Shown here: piece by piece, positions 45,101-55,775 of the stretch
How positions within the stretch are numbered: the first letter of the stretch is position 1
Layout of the letters: each line of letters opens with the position of its first letter
DNA from: Lagopus muta
Taxonomy: Eukaryota > Chordata > Aves > Galliformes > Phasianidae
DNA: 64,000 nt
Assembly (NCBI RefSeq): GCF_023343835.1
Contig: NC_064449.1
Coordinates: 2,889,778 to 2,953,777 of the forward strand
Direction: 5' to 3'
Notes under the pieces: generated by a model
Told to the model about the DNA's origin: nothing
Seen by the model: only the letters and a program-made list of their open reading frames with translations
The model's database searches: none
Translations under genes and position numbers: made by a program

Positions 45101-47295
45101 ATGGGAACAGAATACTGAAATGAGAACGTGTCCTTAGGAGTGCTCTGTGCACCTCAGCTTTTGTTGCTCATTCAAGTGGAGCTGCCAAACTGATCTCCCA
45201 GAGTCCTGCATTGAGTTAGAGGCAAGAAGGCAAACCTCAACTTGTGGTAGACTGCAGTCCTAATCTGACAGCACTTGGAAGTCCAGTCCATAATTTGATA
45301 GCATTTCTAATGGAAGTCAGCTCAGTTCAAAGGAGCTGTACTAAAGGTGCTTCTGCAGATTGTCTCCCCACCAGCATGTCTGTACACTTCAAAGTAAGAA
45401 GCCTTAACTAAGAAACATAACATTATGGCATAAAATGGCTTCCACGTGGCTGGAGAAAGGAAGGAATTGGTTAACAGTGTATCAGAAGTCTCCTCCTTCA
45501 CGTGAAGATCAAAATTAGTTTTGTGAAACTGGGCTTGAATTTTGGAATTGACCATAGGCCTCTCCAGCACTCACAGCTGGGATGATCCTATCTGAAATAA
45601 ATAAGAATTCCATGTGGATTCCTTGGAACAGGAGTCAAACTTCTGCTCTGGTGGAAGTCATTGGCCAGACTCACAGAAAAGTTCAGCTTCTGCGTTTTGA
45701 TAGCAAGAACCTCTTCAGTAGGTGCAGGAAGGGGTTTTCATCCTGGGATTTATTCAGCAAGCTCAGTTTGTTGCAAGTTATGATGTAAACTTGCAAGCTT
45801 GTTTTCCTTTACAATTTAGGAATCAAAGAAGAGCACAGTTTCTTTCTATTCCCCTTGTCCTTCGGTTCTTTAGAATTAATAGATGTGCTCTTCTGATTTC
45901 TGACTACATTTTGTAGAGGATGTCTCAATTCTTTTATTCTTCTTAATTGTCTGGCACGTTTTAGGGCTAATTTTACTGTTGTGGTCACTGAAAATGGATT
46001 TTGCTTTTTCCTACTAAATAAAGGTTGATGAAGCAGTTAGCTTTGATAAGGCAGTGTAGCATTCCATCATATCCTGATGGAATGTGAAGCTCTGCACCTA
46101 TTTACTATTGTGTATGGGCACTCAGTTTGCAGCTGGAGGAATTATTTTGGTTAGAAAAGCCCACCAAACACTGGGAATGTCACAACAGGGACGACTGTTA
46201 GAGAAGATGGGTTTTAATTTCTCCAGGGAAATAACTGAAGTGCAAATGCAGGCAAATATTCCATTTATTTTATACCGAGGGCTTTTCTAGTGAGGTCAGA
46301 TTATAATTAAAATAACAGTTAAATCAATATACCACATTAGGCCTGTAGCTAATGATATCTAGAAAAACAGTTTGAGATAAATTAGTTTCTGACTTTACAG
46401 CCCCTTGCAGTGGGAAATACTGGGCTTCTGTTCTAAAGTACTCCATAACTCAGAGCTGGAAGACTTGTATTTTCCATGTATATATATTTAGTCATTTTAA
46501 ATGCAATAATAAAAGGAAGAGGAATTTTGTCCAGATTTGATTTTTTTAAAATGCCGTTGTTTGGGTCCAAACTTCTGTGTTATTTGGGTCTTAGAAATGA
46601 TTTTCATTTATGAAAATTGACTGAAGGGTTGCTTACATGGGAAGTAATTTGTCCTTTGAAATGTGCTGTACGTCTGCAAGCCATACGAATCCTTCCATGC
46701 AGGTATGTTTAAAAGAGGCCCTTTTATCTTCAGGTACAATTGTTTAATAAATTGTGAGAAATGCTTCACTGAACAGAATCTGAGTAAGCTTTTCACTTGA
46801 CTAATAGCCACTTGTCTGAGCAAATCCCAGGATAGATGATTTGTATGATCTGTGGATCTGGAGGGCCTTATTTTTGATTAGGTAAGGCTTAATGCCAGGG
46901 TTCTGGAGAGAGCTGTAGCAGAAGGAAACTTTGCTTTCTTGATGAAGCTTGGGAAGAGTAATTATTCTTGATGACTGTTTTGAGCAGAGAGTTGAAGTGG
47001 TGAAGTCAGAAGCGTTAGCAGAAAACTAATGTGGGAAGGGAAAAGGAATTAACCAAAACATCCTGCACCCTGAATAACGGAGACGCTCAGATTCTCAGTG
47101 AGAACATCTGAAATATTGGGCTGCATATTACTTACAATGGGATTTTTCCCTTTTTTTCCCTAATCTGTTCCCCCTGCTTAACTCTCTCTCCTGCAGATCT
47201 GGGTGAGGAAAACCAGTGACAGCACAAAGATGAGAATCTATCTGGGACAGCTGCAGCGAGGTGTTTTTGTGATTCGTCGGCGATCAGCTGCATGA
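26954..47295 (+). CDS. SUDS3: SUDS3, SIN3 histone-deacetylase corepressor subunit (Sds3 homologue), 12 coding exons
   Basis: Joined exons are 26954-27119, 28735-28804, 30045-30100, 30201-30272, 32413-32432, 32979-33135, 36933-37028, 38528-38589, 39459-39480, 40223-40328, 43914-43998 and 47197-47295, 1011 nt in all, giving 336 residues (human SUDS3 is about 328). The product is a nuclear scaffold of the SIN3A/HDAC1-HDAC2 (Rpd3L-type) complex. It dimerises, contacts HDAC and docks on the SIN3A HID. Visible regions are an acidic N-terminus (residues ~28-75), a long charged coiled coil (~80-178, rich in K/E/Q heptads), a basic linker with [20 protein letters not shown] (~192-212), the SIN3-interaction helix with [18 protein letters not shown] (~216-233), a Ser/Pro linker (~234-258), and a C-terminal capped-Tudor-type domain (~262-330) ending VIRRRSAA. 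I chose the ATG at 26954 because it begins MSAAGL as in orthologues. Exon phases chain without error. Identification rests on recall of the human protein and is very secure. Confidence 0.97.
27120..28734 (+). other. SUDS3 intron 1
   Basis: The first ~130 bp remain CpG-rich (the end of the promoter island). No repeat family or other gene is seen in the remainder. Confidence 0.85.
28735..28804 (+). CDS. SUDS3: SUDS3 coding exon 2
   Basis: Acceptor is ...CATTTAG|ATACTG and donor is CA|GTAAGT. The 70-nt exon continues the acidic region ([20 protein letters not shown]), enters in phase 1 and leaves in phase 2. Confidence 0.95.
29374..29465. repeat. Poly(T)26, (GT)n and AT-rich simple repeat in intron 2
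   Basis: A run of 26 T (29374-29399) is followed by GGTGTGTGTGC and then an AT-rich tract with TATATAAATATAGATATG. No transposon body is visible on either side. Confidence 0.85.
29856..30018 (+). mobile_element. CR1 LINE 3' end in SUDS3 intron 2, next to exon 3
   Basis: It reads GTTGCCCAAGGAGGCTGTGG ... TTTGCAACCCAGGCCGTTCTATGATTC, a 5'-truncated CR1 3' terminus in sense orientation. It is the intact version of the older, split CR1 at 3407-4606. Its end leaves only about 26 bp before the exon 3 boundary. Confidence 0.92.
30045..30100 (+). CDS. SUDS3: SUDS3 coding exon 3
   Basis: Acceptor is GTTGCAG|GATGTAT and donor is GAAG|GTAAGT. The 56-nt exon encodes the start of the coiled coil ([18 protein letters not shown]). 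A CR1 LINE tail ends about 25 bp upstream of this exon, leaving a very short native polypyrimidine tract. Confidence 0.95.
30201..30272 (+). CDS. SUDS3: SUDS3 coding exon 4
   Basis: Acceptor is GTTTTTAG|GTACTC and donor is GCTG|GTAAGC. It is separated from exon 3 by an intron of only 100 nt. It encodes coiled-coil residues [20 protein letters not shown] and following. Confidence 0.95.
31406..31511 (-). mobile_element. CR1 LINE 3' end in intron 4, left arm of an inverted pair
   Basis: On the minus strand it reads CAGCCTGGTCTGGTATTAAG ... CAACCCAAGCCATGCTATGA, a typical truncated CR1 3' end. It is about 82% identical (19 mismatches in 106 by eye) to the reverse-oriented copy at 31622-31728. 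Confidence 0.88.
31622..31728 (+). mobile_element. CR1 LINE 3' end in intron 4, right arm of an inverted pair
   Basis: It reads CAGCCTGGTCTGCTATTAAA ... CCAACCCTGGCCATTCTGTGA. It begins at the same element position as the left arm and faces away from it, with a loop of about 110 nt between them. Confidence 0.88.
32413..32432 (+). CDS. SUDS3: SUDS3 coding exon 5, 20-nt microexon
   Basis: Acceptor is TTTCTTTCAG|AACTTT and donor is GGAA|GTGAGT. The exon is only 20 nt long (with the carried G it encodes ELFLQLE). It takes the frame from phase 1 to phase 0, so skipping it would shift the frame. The match to the expected SUDS3 sequence between exons 4 and 6 confirms it. Confidence 0.93.
32979..33135 (+). 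CDS. SUDS3: SUDS3 coding exon 6
   Basis: Acceptor is GCATTAG|ACAGAT and donor is GGAG|GTAAAA. The 157-nt exon encodes the most highly charged part of the coiled coil ([20 protein letters not shown], then [20 protein letters not shown]). Confidence 0.95.
33601..33751 (+). mobile_element. CR1 LINE 3' end in SUDS3 intron 6
   Basis: It reads GTTGGAAGCCCCTTGCTTGG ... TTGGACTGGATGGCCTTTAA ... CCATTCTGTGAG, a diverged truncated CR1 in sense orientation. Confidence 0.85.
36129..36262 (-). mobile_element. CR1 LINE 3' end in SUDS3 intron 6, antisense
   Basis: On the plus strand it reads ATCATAGAATCATAGAATCA CCAAGGTTGGAGAAGACC and on to CTCCAGGGATGGTGAC. The two ATTCTATG tail units are preserved, so it belongs to the same group as the nested element at 3493. 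Confidence 0.9.
36933..37028 (+). CDS. SUDS3: SUDS3 coding exon 7, ending at a U12-type donor
   Basis: Acceptor is CTCTACAG|ATTCTATG. The exon encodes [20 protein letters not shown] and on to KRRKPAP plus one base. There is no GT donor. The exon ends at 37028 immediately before ATATCCTAC, a U12 AT-AC donor. Joined to exon 8 it gives PAPAQLNYLL, the conserved SUDS3 sequence. Confidence 0.93.
37939..37960. repeat. (TA)n microsatellite inside the AT-AC intron
   Basis: A short run of A is followed by about eight TA units. It lies far from the intron's splice signals. Confidence 0.8.
38510..38518 (+). promoter_or_regulatory. U12 branch-point sequence of SUDS3 intron 7
   Basis: The sequence AACCTTAAT shares the CCTTAAY core of the U12 snRNA-pairing branch site. 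It sits 10 nt before the AC end of the intron at 38527, and no long pyrimidine tract follows it. Confidence 0.8.
38528..38589 (+). CDS. SUDS3: SUDS3 coding exon 8, starting after an AC acceptor
   Basis: The upstream intron ends ...GGATAC|CTCAGC, an AC acceptor rather than AG. The donor AACAAG|GTAAGG is standard. The 62-nt exon encodes [21 protein letters not shown] (the Ala is split across the junction), the core helix of the SIN3-interaction domain. Confidence 0.93.
39459..39480 (+). CDS. SUDS3: SUDS3 coding exon 9, 22-nt microexon
   Basis: Acceptor is CTATGCAG|CTTAAA, preceded by a strong pyrimidine tract, and donor is CCAG|GTGAGT. It encodes LKSPKRP plus one base, enters in phase 0 and leaves in phase 1, so it is required for frame. 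Confidence 0.93.
39551..39613 (+). repeat. Short tandem repeat of CTGTGTAATT downstream of microexon 9
   Basis: CTGTGTAATT occurs three times (about 39553, 39566 and 39583) with a degenerate fourth copy (TTTGTGTAGTT). It begins about 70 nt after the exon 9 donor in intron 9 and is U/GU-rich in the transcript. Confidence 0.7.
40223..40328 (+). CDS. SUDS3: SUDS3 coding exon 10
   Basis: Acceptor is CTACTCAG|CCTCTC and donor is GATG|GTAAGT. It encodes the Ser/Pro-rich linker ([20 protein letters not shown]) and the start of the C-terminal domain ([15 protein letters not shown] and a split Trp). Confidence 0.95.
40329..43913 (+). other. SUDS3 intron 10
   Basis: The 3585-nt intron contains the octamer pair near 42.75 kb and no recognisable transposon. 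Confidence 0.85.
42751..42799. promoter_or_regulatory. Inverted octamer (POU) pair flanking a CCAAT box, intron 10
   Basis: A perfect ATGCAAAT at 42751-42758 and its inverse ATTTGCAT at 42792-42799 flank CCAATCA at 42775. This is a regulatory-looking arrangement, but functional status cannot be judged from one sequence. Confidence 0.4.
43914..43998 (+). CDS. SUDS3: SUDS3 coding exon 11
   Basis: Acceptor is TTTTGCAG|GTACCA and donor is AACGAG|GTAGTG (a weak +3/+4 match). It encodes part of the capped-Tudor-type domain ([20 protein letters not shown], then ISSVGANE). Confidence 0.95.
43999..47196 (+). other. SUDS3 intron 11
   Basis: The 3198-nt intron has no recognisable transposon or gene. 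A 190-codon antisense open frame at 43935-44507 overlaps exon 11 and shows no domain. Confidence 0.85.
47197..47295 (+). CDS. SUDS3: SUDS3 terminal coding exon 12
   Basis: Acceptor is CTCCTGCAG|ATCTGG. It encodes [20 protein letters not shown] and [12 protein letters not shown], with the TGA stop at 47293-47295. It completes the C-terminal domain and runs into the 3' UTR. Confidence 0.96.
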   Translation: MWVRKTSDSTKMRIYLGQLQRGVFVIRRRSAA

Positions 47296-49012
47296 CTGTA
47301 TGCTCTTCCTTGGTCCTTTTTTTTCTCCTTGTTTTTTTTATTAAAACCAATAGAGAAACCTCTAATGGGGTATGGCAGTCTGTTCACTCTCATCTTAGAA
47401 GCAGAAAACACTGTCATAACCTCTTATGAGACAGTTTGTGGCTGGCCACATTATTCCATGTAGTCCTGAAATCTCGGTGATACGCAAACACTGCCCTGGA
47501 CTATTTCTGGACTTTGCATCAGGCTGCTGTATGCTTTTTTTTTTTTTAATATCTATTTTGGATGACTATTTAACAAGGTTTGCATCATACTTTTTTTCAT
47601 CGTTGTTTCATGGAGCACAGATTGGACTTGTATGTTGAAAACAGCCTAATGTTTGTGTTTTGAATCAGACCAATGGAAGAAACTTTGTTTGTCAAGACCT
47701 GAAGTTGGTTGTTCTTCTTGGCTTTGATATCTTGCAAGGCTCAGGATGTCGGGCAAAAGGAGAGGAATCCTGCCAACCTTCAGCTGCAGCTGAGGAGTGC
47801 ATCTGTAATATCTGGTGTGCAACATCAGCTTACTGGATGAACTGCTGAAGGACTTGAGTGCTGAGGCTTTTCTGGGGAAGTCTGATCAGTTTAGCAAGTG
47901 CTGAAAATCAAGTCGATTTTAATATAGCTAAGCAGTCACACGTGGCTAATCCAAAGCATCCATTTCTCTTCACATTAAAAAACCTTTCAATGAACAAGCA
48001 AAGAGTGTGTCTTATACCTAGATTCCCTGGAATAGGCAGATGAGGATAAACCAAAGGCTTGGTTAACTGGACTTTGCACATACAAAGACTGCAAGTGTGG
48101 TACAGAGTGGAAAGCTGCCTTAACGTGCTTTTAGCATACACCTAAAACCATCTTTCCCCAAAGCACCATACATGCGTTTGTCTTTGAAGGGTGTTCCAAT
48201 TACTGGATGTAGTGCTGTATTTCTACATTTGTCCTCCAAAACCACAAGAGGTAAAATGTTCAGGAGATGATATTAGCTGTATTAACACCCTTCTGAGGTG
48301 TTTAAGGATCTGACTGGCATTCCTTCCTCTCAGTCTTCCTGATGGCTGAAACCACCGATACTGCGTGTGACTTTACTGCAGGAACTACACAGCCCATTGA
48401 CATCACTGCCTGAACTTCAGCTTCTGTGCAAATCAAGTCTGTGCTCCTTTTGGTTACTGGTCAAAAAGTTGTAATTTCTGCCTTTCCCTCTCTGTTTCGT
48501 TGTGAGTTATCTTTTGTTTTTGCTTTTCAGCTGCCTTCTTGTTCAGCATCGGTCCGGCCTGTTTCATATCTGGATAAATAGAGTATTTTAAATGACTGTT
48601 TCAATTTCTTTTACTCGCTGCAGTTGGGTGGCAGTCACATCCCAGTAACTGATGTGTGTACGTGGATCTGGAGTGGAGTGTGATGGCTGAGCTGATGCGT
48701 TGCATTTTTGGCTGAAGGACCTCACATACATTTGCTGTGCTTAAAAGTTCAGCTACATCTGAACTTCTGGTGGGGAAAAGGAGGACGTTGCAGTTTCCCA
48801 CCCTTAAAAATGTGCCATCTTTGCTGCAGAGTGAGGTGGAACGCAGCAGGCTGTATTTTGTCAAGTTAACAGCATACTTAATGTAACTTAACATTCTGTG
48901 TGTGTGTGGCAGGGTTTTATATAAGGTGATCATGTACTGAACAGGATTTGTCACTAAGCCTTACAGTGATCATCATAGTTCTTATAATAAAAAGCATTAA
49001 GTAAATAGCAGG
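47296..49012 (+). other. SUDS3 3' UTR (predicted)
   Basis: The UTR is the sequence after the TGA stop and has no further splice evidence. The best end is set by the AATAAA at 48986-48991 followed by a T-rich stretch and a GTGTTATG element. Weaker ATTAAA hexamers at 47340 and 47974 could give shorter forms, and one at 49684 a longer one. I see no repeat inside it. Confidence 0.6.
48986..48991 (+). terminator. AATAAA polyadenylation signal, likely main SUDS3 site
   Basis: This is a canonical hexamer followed about 20-30 nt later by a run of seven T and the GT-rich CGTGTTATGAG, which together form a good cleavage/polyadenylation context. It is the first AATAAA downstream of the stop in such a context. 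Confidence 0.6.
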
Positions 49013-50963
49013 ATTTTTTTCCTACCTTCGTGTTATGAGCACACACACTGGGGGAAGTAGTTGAAAACGTGGAGTTTTGGGAGGATACTTTGCTGACCTG
49101 CTAACAGCAGATGATCTCTCTTTTGCTGTGATGTTGTCTTTAAAGGCATTGGTAGAAACCTGGAAATGCAGCAGTTCTCTTAGAGCCAGTATGATATCGG
49201 TGCACGTCATAGGAGCTTAATTCTATAGCTTCATCACTGCTGCTCAGTCTGAATCAACATCAGCTCACCTTCCCTATCCTTAGGCAGAAGAGGGAGGAAA
49301 AAATAGCTGTGCTCACAATCCTAAACCTGCCTTTCCATTGCTGTGGTCTGATGTCATGAGGTTTGCAGTGGGAGGGGTGACATCTTCCCATTCCCAAATC
49401 AGCATCTGAATGGTCTCCAAACCCCTGTGGGGCTGTTGCACTGTTTCCTTCTCTAACCTGGTGTTGATTCAGAGCAATGTGGATCTGATCTGGTTTGCAA
49501 ACACTTTGACGTTCAACTCGTGCTGTTTTCACACTGATTTTGAATGTTCAGAAAGGATTGTACAAAGGTTGTAATAACTCCTGTCTGTTCTTTGCCCATG
49601 GCCTATTTCCCCACTGCCCCTGAATTACCTTTGAAATCTAATTTCTGTTTTTAGCGTGGGCCTGTAGCCCCCTTTTTGCTCATATTAAACTACTGCATGG
49701 AAGGTATTTCATGTTAAGGCTGCTTCATAATTCCAGGTTTTCATGGAATGGATGTCTTGCTTACCATTGCTGATCACTATGAAAAATCAGTCCGTCCCGT
49801 CTGTCAAAGTAAACAAATATTGCATCCTGTTTTTCCAAGCAGGCTGCTGTATAATGTGTATAACCTGTGCCATTACAGGCTGGAAAGGCTCAAAATGCAG
49901 TGCCTTACTGTGCGCTCAGGAGAGCAGCAGGTTTCTTTCATCCTCGAGGGATGCTCCAAATGCTCAGGGTGTGCCTTGTTTGATCAAATGTGTGGATGTC
50001 AGTGGCAGAAACGAGAATGTGCTGCTGGTTGGGAGAAGCCCAGTTACCTCAGGAGATGGACACAGTCTTTCCTCGCTTCTAAGAGGAAATTGGGTTTTTT
50101 TGGCCTGTTATCTGTCTAACAGCAGTCTTTAACTCAAATCCTCCGTGAACAGAAATGGCTTTGTGGGTGTGAAAATGCTTCATCCTCATTATTAACAGTG
50201 TTTAAAGTAAATTCAAGAGATGGTTTTAACTGCTGGCTATGGAGGTTTGTAAAGAAGGGTGAACTTTCTGCTGATAACAGATTTTTCTAAGGGTTAAACT
50301 GTAGCTGGCTGGTAGCTCCTGTTTGGCACTGTTGTCATTACACTGAGAAACAGACTGCGTGTCTGCTGGGGAAAGAACCAACACATTATTTAGTACTTGA
50401 TCAGCCATTAGATACTGAAATGTAAAGGAAGACAGATCAGCCAACCAACTTCCAGTGACTTTTTGACATCGCGCTCACTGAAAAGTTTCAGAGATGTTTT
50501 TACCAGGATGAATGCTGATCCAAGAAATTGTCTTACTCAGCTCGTGCACTTTGCCTGTAAGGAGACAGTGATGTAGCAATGAAAGCCCTGAGTGTTTGCA
50601 ATTTTTCATGTTACTGGAGCACTTACAGAAACGAAATCTAAAAGAGCCAGAGATTGTTGTGACCTTTGTGAATAACTGTGATTCTTCCCCTTTGGAAAAA
50701 AAAAGGTGGTTTGAGACACCTTTGGGATTCTTATTCTGCAGAAGCAAACAGAGCCAACATAAAGTGATTGAGAAGATCTGGATGTTTGCGGTGTGCTGTT
50801 CCTGCTTTCACTTTGTCCAGTTTGAAGAATCAAACTGTAATATGCTTTTAAAGCATTCAGGAGACAAAAGGAGATGTGCTGGATGAATGGAAGGCTCAAT
50901 CCATGTTTTGTGCAGTTAAAGAATTCCACTATTTTGATAACGTTTAAGTGTCGAAATGTATCA

Positions 50964-51022
50964 ATGGGGGTTGGAACTTGATGATCCTTGAGGTCCCTTC
51001 CAACCCAGGCCATTCTATGATA
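50964..51022 (+). mobile_element. CR1 LINE 3' tail fragment
   Basis: The sequence GGGGGTTGGAACTTGATGAT CCTTGAGGTCCCTTCCAACCCAGG CCATTCTATGAT is the last ~60 bp of a CR1. It lies just downstream of SUDS3. Confidence 0.9.
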
Positions 51023-52701
51023 AATGCAATACACTTTTAACAGTGTGTTTTGAAGCAGGATAGGCATCTAAGCTCTCAACGTGTGAACAAGGCTCTGAGC
51101 AGAAGTACAGGAAGAGTTACTGAAGTCTTGGGATCTGAAACATCCATGCTTGGAGCAGAGCTGGTCATTTTTAGGCCATCAGAACCCATAGATTTAACAC
51201 TCTAGAAACTGCTTTGAGTTATTTAATCAATCTAGGATTTGCCTCTCTTGCAAACCATCCATTCCTCACTATGCCTGAGGTTGCTTTGTGGCTTTTCACT
51301 TAATTCTATTCTTCATCCACGTGCTCTATCCTAAATCCTGAGAGGAAAACATACCAGCACAGAAAGTGATGAAGCATGTGTTTTTCATTTCACTTTATTA
51401 ATGTTCCTTACTCTTATTGAGTTGGAATTCTTCTGACAGTGATGGCCTTCAAATCTCTCCTGTTTATTTCATGTCTGTGTCAGGTAATGAAAGCTAATGA
51501 TCTTTAATTAAAATGACTGCAAATGTAAATCAGTGTTAAAAATTGCATCTTCAGGTTTTTGCTTGCTTATTTTGACCTTTTTGGGAACCAGTGTTCCAAA
51601 CCCCATATATCAGAAAGCATTGGGTAGTGTAGAAGACTGAATACTAACAGCAGAAAATCAGTTAATGTGGTTGTATGAACACAAGAGGCAAATGTTCTGT
51701 TAGAATGGATTGCTGTCATAGTAGAAGTTTCACCCATTAGAACTGGGAATTATTAAAGCCCTTGGGTTAGGAGTGTCCTGAAGAGCATGAGGCACGACAG
51801 AAAGGTTTTGCTTGGATTTTGTGGTTGTGTGCACTGTGGTAGTGCTGATACGTTACTTCTGCAGTGTTGGTTTGGCCTCACTTTGTATCAAAACAGCTTG
51901 GCAAAACTTTCCAGAGTTCCCAGCCCTCCCTCATTAGTCATTAGTCTTGTTCTTCCTTAAACAATTCAGAACTGTTGTTGTTGTTTTAATACTGACATTC
52001 TGAGGTCCATAGGGAGCAGCATGTGGTTACCTTCTGCTACCTGCATGCTGCAGACCTTTGGATCGTATTCCTGTACTGTGTCTTGTTATAACACTGTTAC
52101 AATGCTGTTGCATATTTACTTCAACTGCAAAGCGTTGCTACTTTTCTTTAATTAATTTTTGAGCGTTTTTACAGCTTTTGTATCCTTTTGTTGCCAAACA
52201 CCCTGCTGAATCAACCTGGTGCCTCAGATGAAGACTGATGCTGGAGGAGTGTGGTGTGTTGCCCAGCAGGTTCAGTGTAACTGCAGCATGTGATGCCTTT
52301 GGTAAGTGCTTGATGACCAAGGATGTGGTCTGCTCCTGTGACTGTGTTTGTTGCTTGTCTTGCTGTACTATTCACTCCGGTGAGCTGGTTGTGCTTCCAA
52401 GAGGCTGTGAAGATGATCACAAACATGCAGCTGTTGTGCATCTGATAGTGCTTGATTAGCTGTCACCTATTCCCTTGTGGTCTCCAGGGAGCTGTTTTCT
52501 CTCAGGAACCTACTGCTGTAATATTAGGGCAACATGCTGGAAAGCTGGTGAGGGTGAGCTTTGCCTGCTTGCTGCTCAACCCAACCAGCATCACCAGAGC
52601 CTGCGGAAAGCCTCCCTCTTCTCATGGGGCTGGGTTTTGTGCTGCCCTCTGTCTCACTTGATTGGCCCCTGGAGGCACCACTCTCCATCAGCCAACAAGA
52701 G

Positions 52702-52938
52702 GCAGCTAGGATGAGGTAATGGCCTCGGTGCTGGGGTGGTTCAGGTTGAATATTAAGAAACATTTCTACTCAAAGTGGTGATGCAGTGGCACAGGCTGCC
52801 CAGGGAGAGACGGGGTCACCATTCCTGCAGGTGTTCCAGAACTGTGGGGATGTGGCACTGAGGGACGTGATCAGTGGGCATGGTGGGCTGGGACTTGGTG
52901 ATTGTAGAGGTCGTTTCCAACCTCAGTGATTCCATAAA
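52702..52938 (+). mobile_element. CR1 LINE 3' end
   Basis: It contains GAGGTAATGGCCTC, TTCAGGTTGAATATTAAGAA, GCACAGGCTGCCCAGGGAG, ATGTGGCACTGAGGGACGTG and a GTTTCCAACCTCAGTGATTC terminus, in the order of CR1 3' sequence. It is diverged but about 237 bp are retained. Confidence 0.9.
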
Positions 52939-55477
52939 TGCTGCGGCCTTTGGGGTGGCTGTTGCAAAGAGCACTGGAAATGATGTGGCTTATCAGTGTC
53001 AGATCTGCTCTTGTGCTGTTGATTGGCTTCATGAACCCCTTAAATGATTTTGGGGAAGACCTCAATCCCCAGCACAACCTTGCCACCCCTCTTTGCTTAC
53101 CATTGCTCCGTGGCTTGGCTGATGGCAGTGATGTTGGAAGCCTGCTGCAGGCACAGACGGTGTGCTCTCCCTTGCCAAGGGGAAAGCAGACAGCTGCAGC
53201 CTCACTGTGCACCACACACTGCCAGGGGGAGGCAGAGGCTGAGGCTCAGTGGGACCATGACAGCATGAAGGCACGCAGTCAGGATGCTGTTTACATTAGT
53301 GACAAAGGTTTCCATTGCTTAATCAATTGAGTTGATCAGAGCTGAGATTCTGTGTTTTCCACAGGTCTCAGTCTGCAACTCATTCAGGTTAACCTGTGTG
53401 TTTCATCTCCTCACCCCACGTACTTTGCTCACCGTGCTGTTATCCACTCTCATTTCCAATTTCACACTGATATGCTCTTGACGTATTTATAAACGAATTC
53501 TTATGTCAATCCACTAAAAAAAAACAACCAAATATGTTCCAGTGAAATATTTCTCTACTCTGTCTCCTGTTGCTGTGACAGTCTTGATTGCTACTGAGCA
53601 AAAAGGGTGGCAGAAGCTCGTGTCAGCACCAGAACATCCTGCTTTCTGCATGGTCAGTGCTGTGAAGACCATCCGGAGCCTGCTGCTGTCTGTCTTGGCA
53701 GTGATTTTATCCATACCATATTTTTGATAGGCAAATCTCAAAGGCTTCTACAGAGAGAAGTAAATGAGAACGCATATGTGCTCGCTCAGCTGGGGAAGCT
53801 GAGGCATAGGAGTGCAGTGATGAGCTGAGGATGAAAGCAGTTCCCTCCAGGTCTCTTAGCTGAGCTTTCCTCAGGGTGTTGGGGCAGTTACATCAGAACT
53901 TCATGCCTCTCAGTGTATCATCTCTAGATTTATCTTCTCTGTTTGGCTGGGCAGGATGAGGCTCAGCCTGGAATGAGTGACTGGATGGTTTCTGTGTAAT
54001 TAGTCACTGCTCATCAGCTGGCCTCTAGTAGTTGGCTGTAAGAAGCTAGTTGTCTGTCCTTAGTAAAATGGTATGAGCCACAAGAAAGGAGCATTTTTTC
54101 TTTGCAGTGGGTGGGGGAAATGAGAATGGTCTGTTAATGTGATCAGCTGACAGATGGTAACTCACAGGGGATAATTAACTGTTTGCTGGTACAGGATGTT
54201 GAGTGTGTAACAATGCTGTCAGTAAAGACATCAACACAAGGAGAGGATTGGGTGTGTGATATGGCACAGAGAGGACCAGAGCGCGAGCTGACTGCAAGGT
54301 GATGCTAAGAGGAGGATCTCTCCCTCCAGTCTGGAACTAACGAGGTAGAGACAATTAAGTCCATCTTGCTGAGGGCCAGCAGCTTTCTGCCTCCTGCCTG
54401 TGGCAGCATGGAGCTAAAGGAATGGAAAGCTGCCTGACATCTGGAGTGCTGGGAAAGTTTTCTGCCTCCAGACTGAGGAGAAGGGGAATATATTAGGAAA
54501 AAATTATGGGACTTGTAAGTCTGGTCTGTCGAGAGCTTTGAAGTAAGGAGCATGTCTCCTGACTGACTTTTCTCCTTAGGAGAGAATGAGCTGCAGCGAG
54601 TGAGCAGCAGCAGAGTGACATGATTTGGTGGCCTGTGTCACCAAGACAGCAAGTGTGCTCCTCGGGTCTGTCCTGCCTGCAGGGCTGTCTGCTATTTTAA
54701 GAGTAGGAGACATGGAAACGATGTTGTTTGCAGGCAGCTCTTATTCTTCCTGCTGCAACAAGCTCTGGGAGGGTGGAGGGAAAGCAACCTCTGTGATTCT
54801 TGTGCCGCTTCTCCATATATTCTCAAAATCCTTGTTTCTAAACACAGCTGTCTCAGCAGTGGGGGTTAAGCACAAGTGCATGCGGTGCTGGCAGGATAAG
54901 GAGGATGGCCAATGAGTTGGAAACCCCTCCTTTCCTTTGGGTTTCGAGGACTCCGTGTACAGTTTAAAGGAGGGGAGGAAGTCGTCTGTACTGAAGATTT
55001 GTCAAACTTGTTCCTGGCAGATAGGTTGGTTTTATCGAGTGGCTTGACATGTAATTCCATGCAGTGTATAGATGTTTATCTGATGTTTACTCAGAGGAAG
55101 AGATTTCCTGCCCATTCTAAAAATTAAACTTGGTGTAACGTGCGTTTGCTCAGGGAAAATGAATGTGAAGATGCTGTCAAAGTGTCAGGTCTGTCTGGAA
55201 CAAGGGTCCTGCAGGAGACAAGTGGCATTAGTGTGTTCAGAGATGTTGCATTTAAAATACCAAAGTGCTCAGTCTTCGGGGAGCCGTGTTAATTGAACTA
55301 AAAGAGATGCAAAGCCCAGAAGGGAGGTGGTGTTCACATCTGAAAAGGCAGAAATGCTTGCGAGTGAGAGAGTCAGAAGAGGAGATTCCTGCTTTAAAAT
55401 GACGTCAGAAGGATGTGAGTAATTGTTCTGAAATTAGAGTTTTCCACTTGAATCATTTTATGGAGCTCCAGTTATCT

Positions 55478-55775
55478 GAGGGCTGCTCTGAAAGTAATGC
55501 CTCCTATTTTAGGATGTCAGTGCATGCCATCAGAAGCAGATGGTGGTGGTATGGTAGTAGAGGCTGAACCTTCCCACCAATATCCCATTATGTTTTGTTG
55601 CTGTGTGACAGAGGGCAGCAGAGGGGCACTGACACAATGGCGTTCAACATGGAAGTGTGGATGAAGCAAAAGTATGCCAAAAAAACAAAGGCAGCCATTG
55701 ACATTCATTGATATTCGCTGGGTATCAATAGGGACCAAATAGTGGATGTTAGCACAGAAAGTTGGACTGTGTGGG
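55478..55775 (+). mobile_element. Galluhop-type mariner DNA transposon, 5' fragment
   Basis: It begins with the terminal inverted repeat GAGGGCTGCTCTGAAAGTAA TGCCTCC. This is followed by the family's 5' UTR-like sequence (GTGGTATGGTAGTAGAGGCT, TTCCCACCAATATCCCATTA) and the start of a decayed transposase frame (ATGGCGTTCAACATGGAAG). No matching right-hand terminal repeat was found downstream, so the element is truncated. The 3' boundary is approximate. The family name comes from recall of the chicken mariner consensus. Confidence 0.75.
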
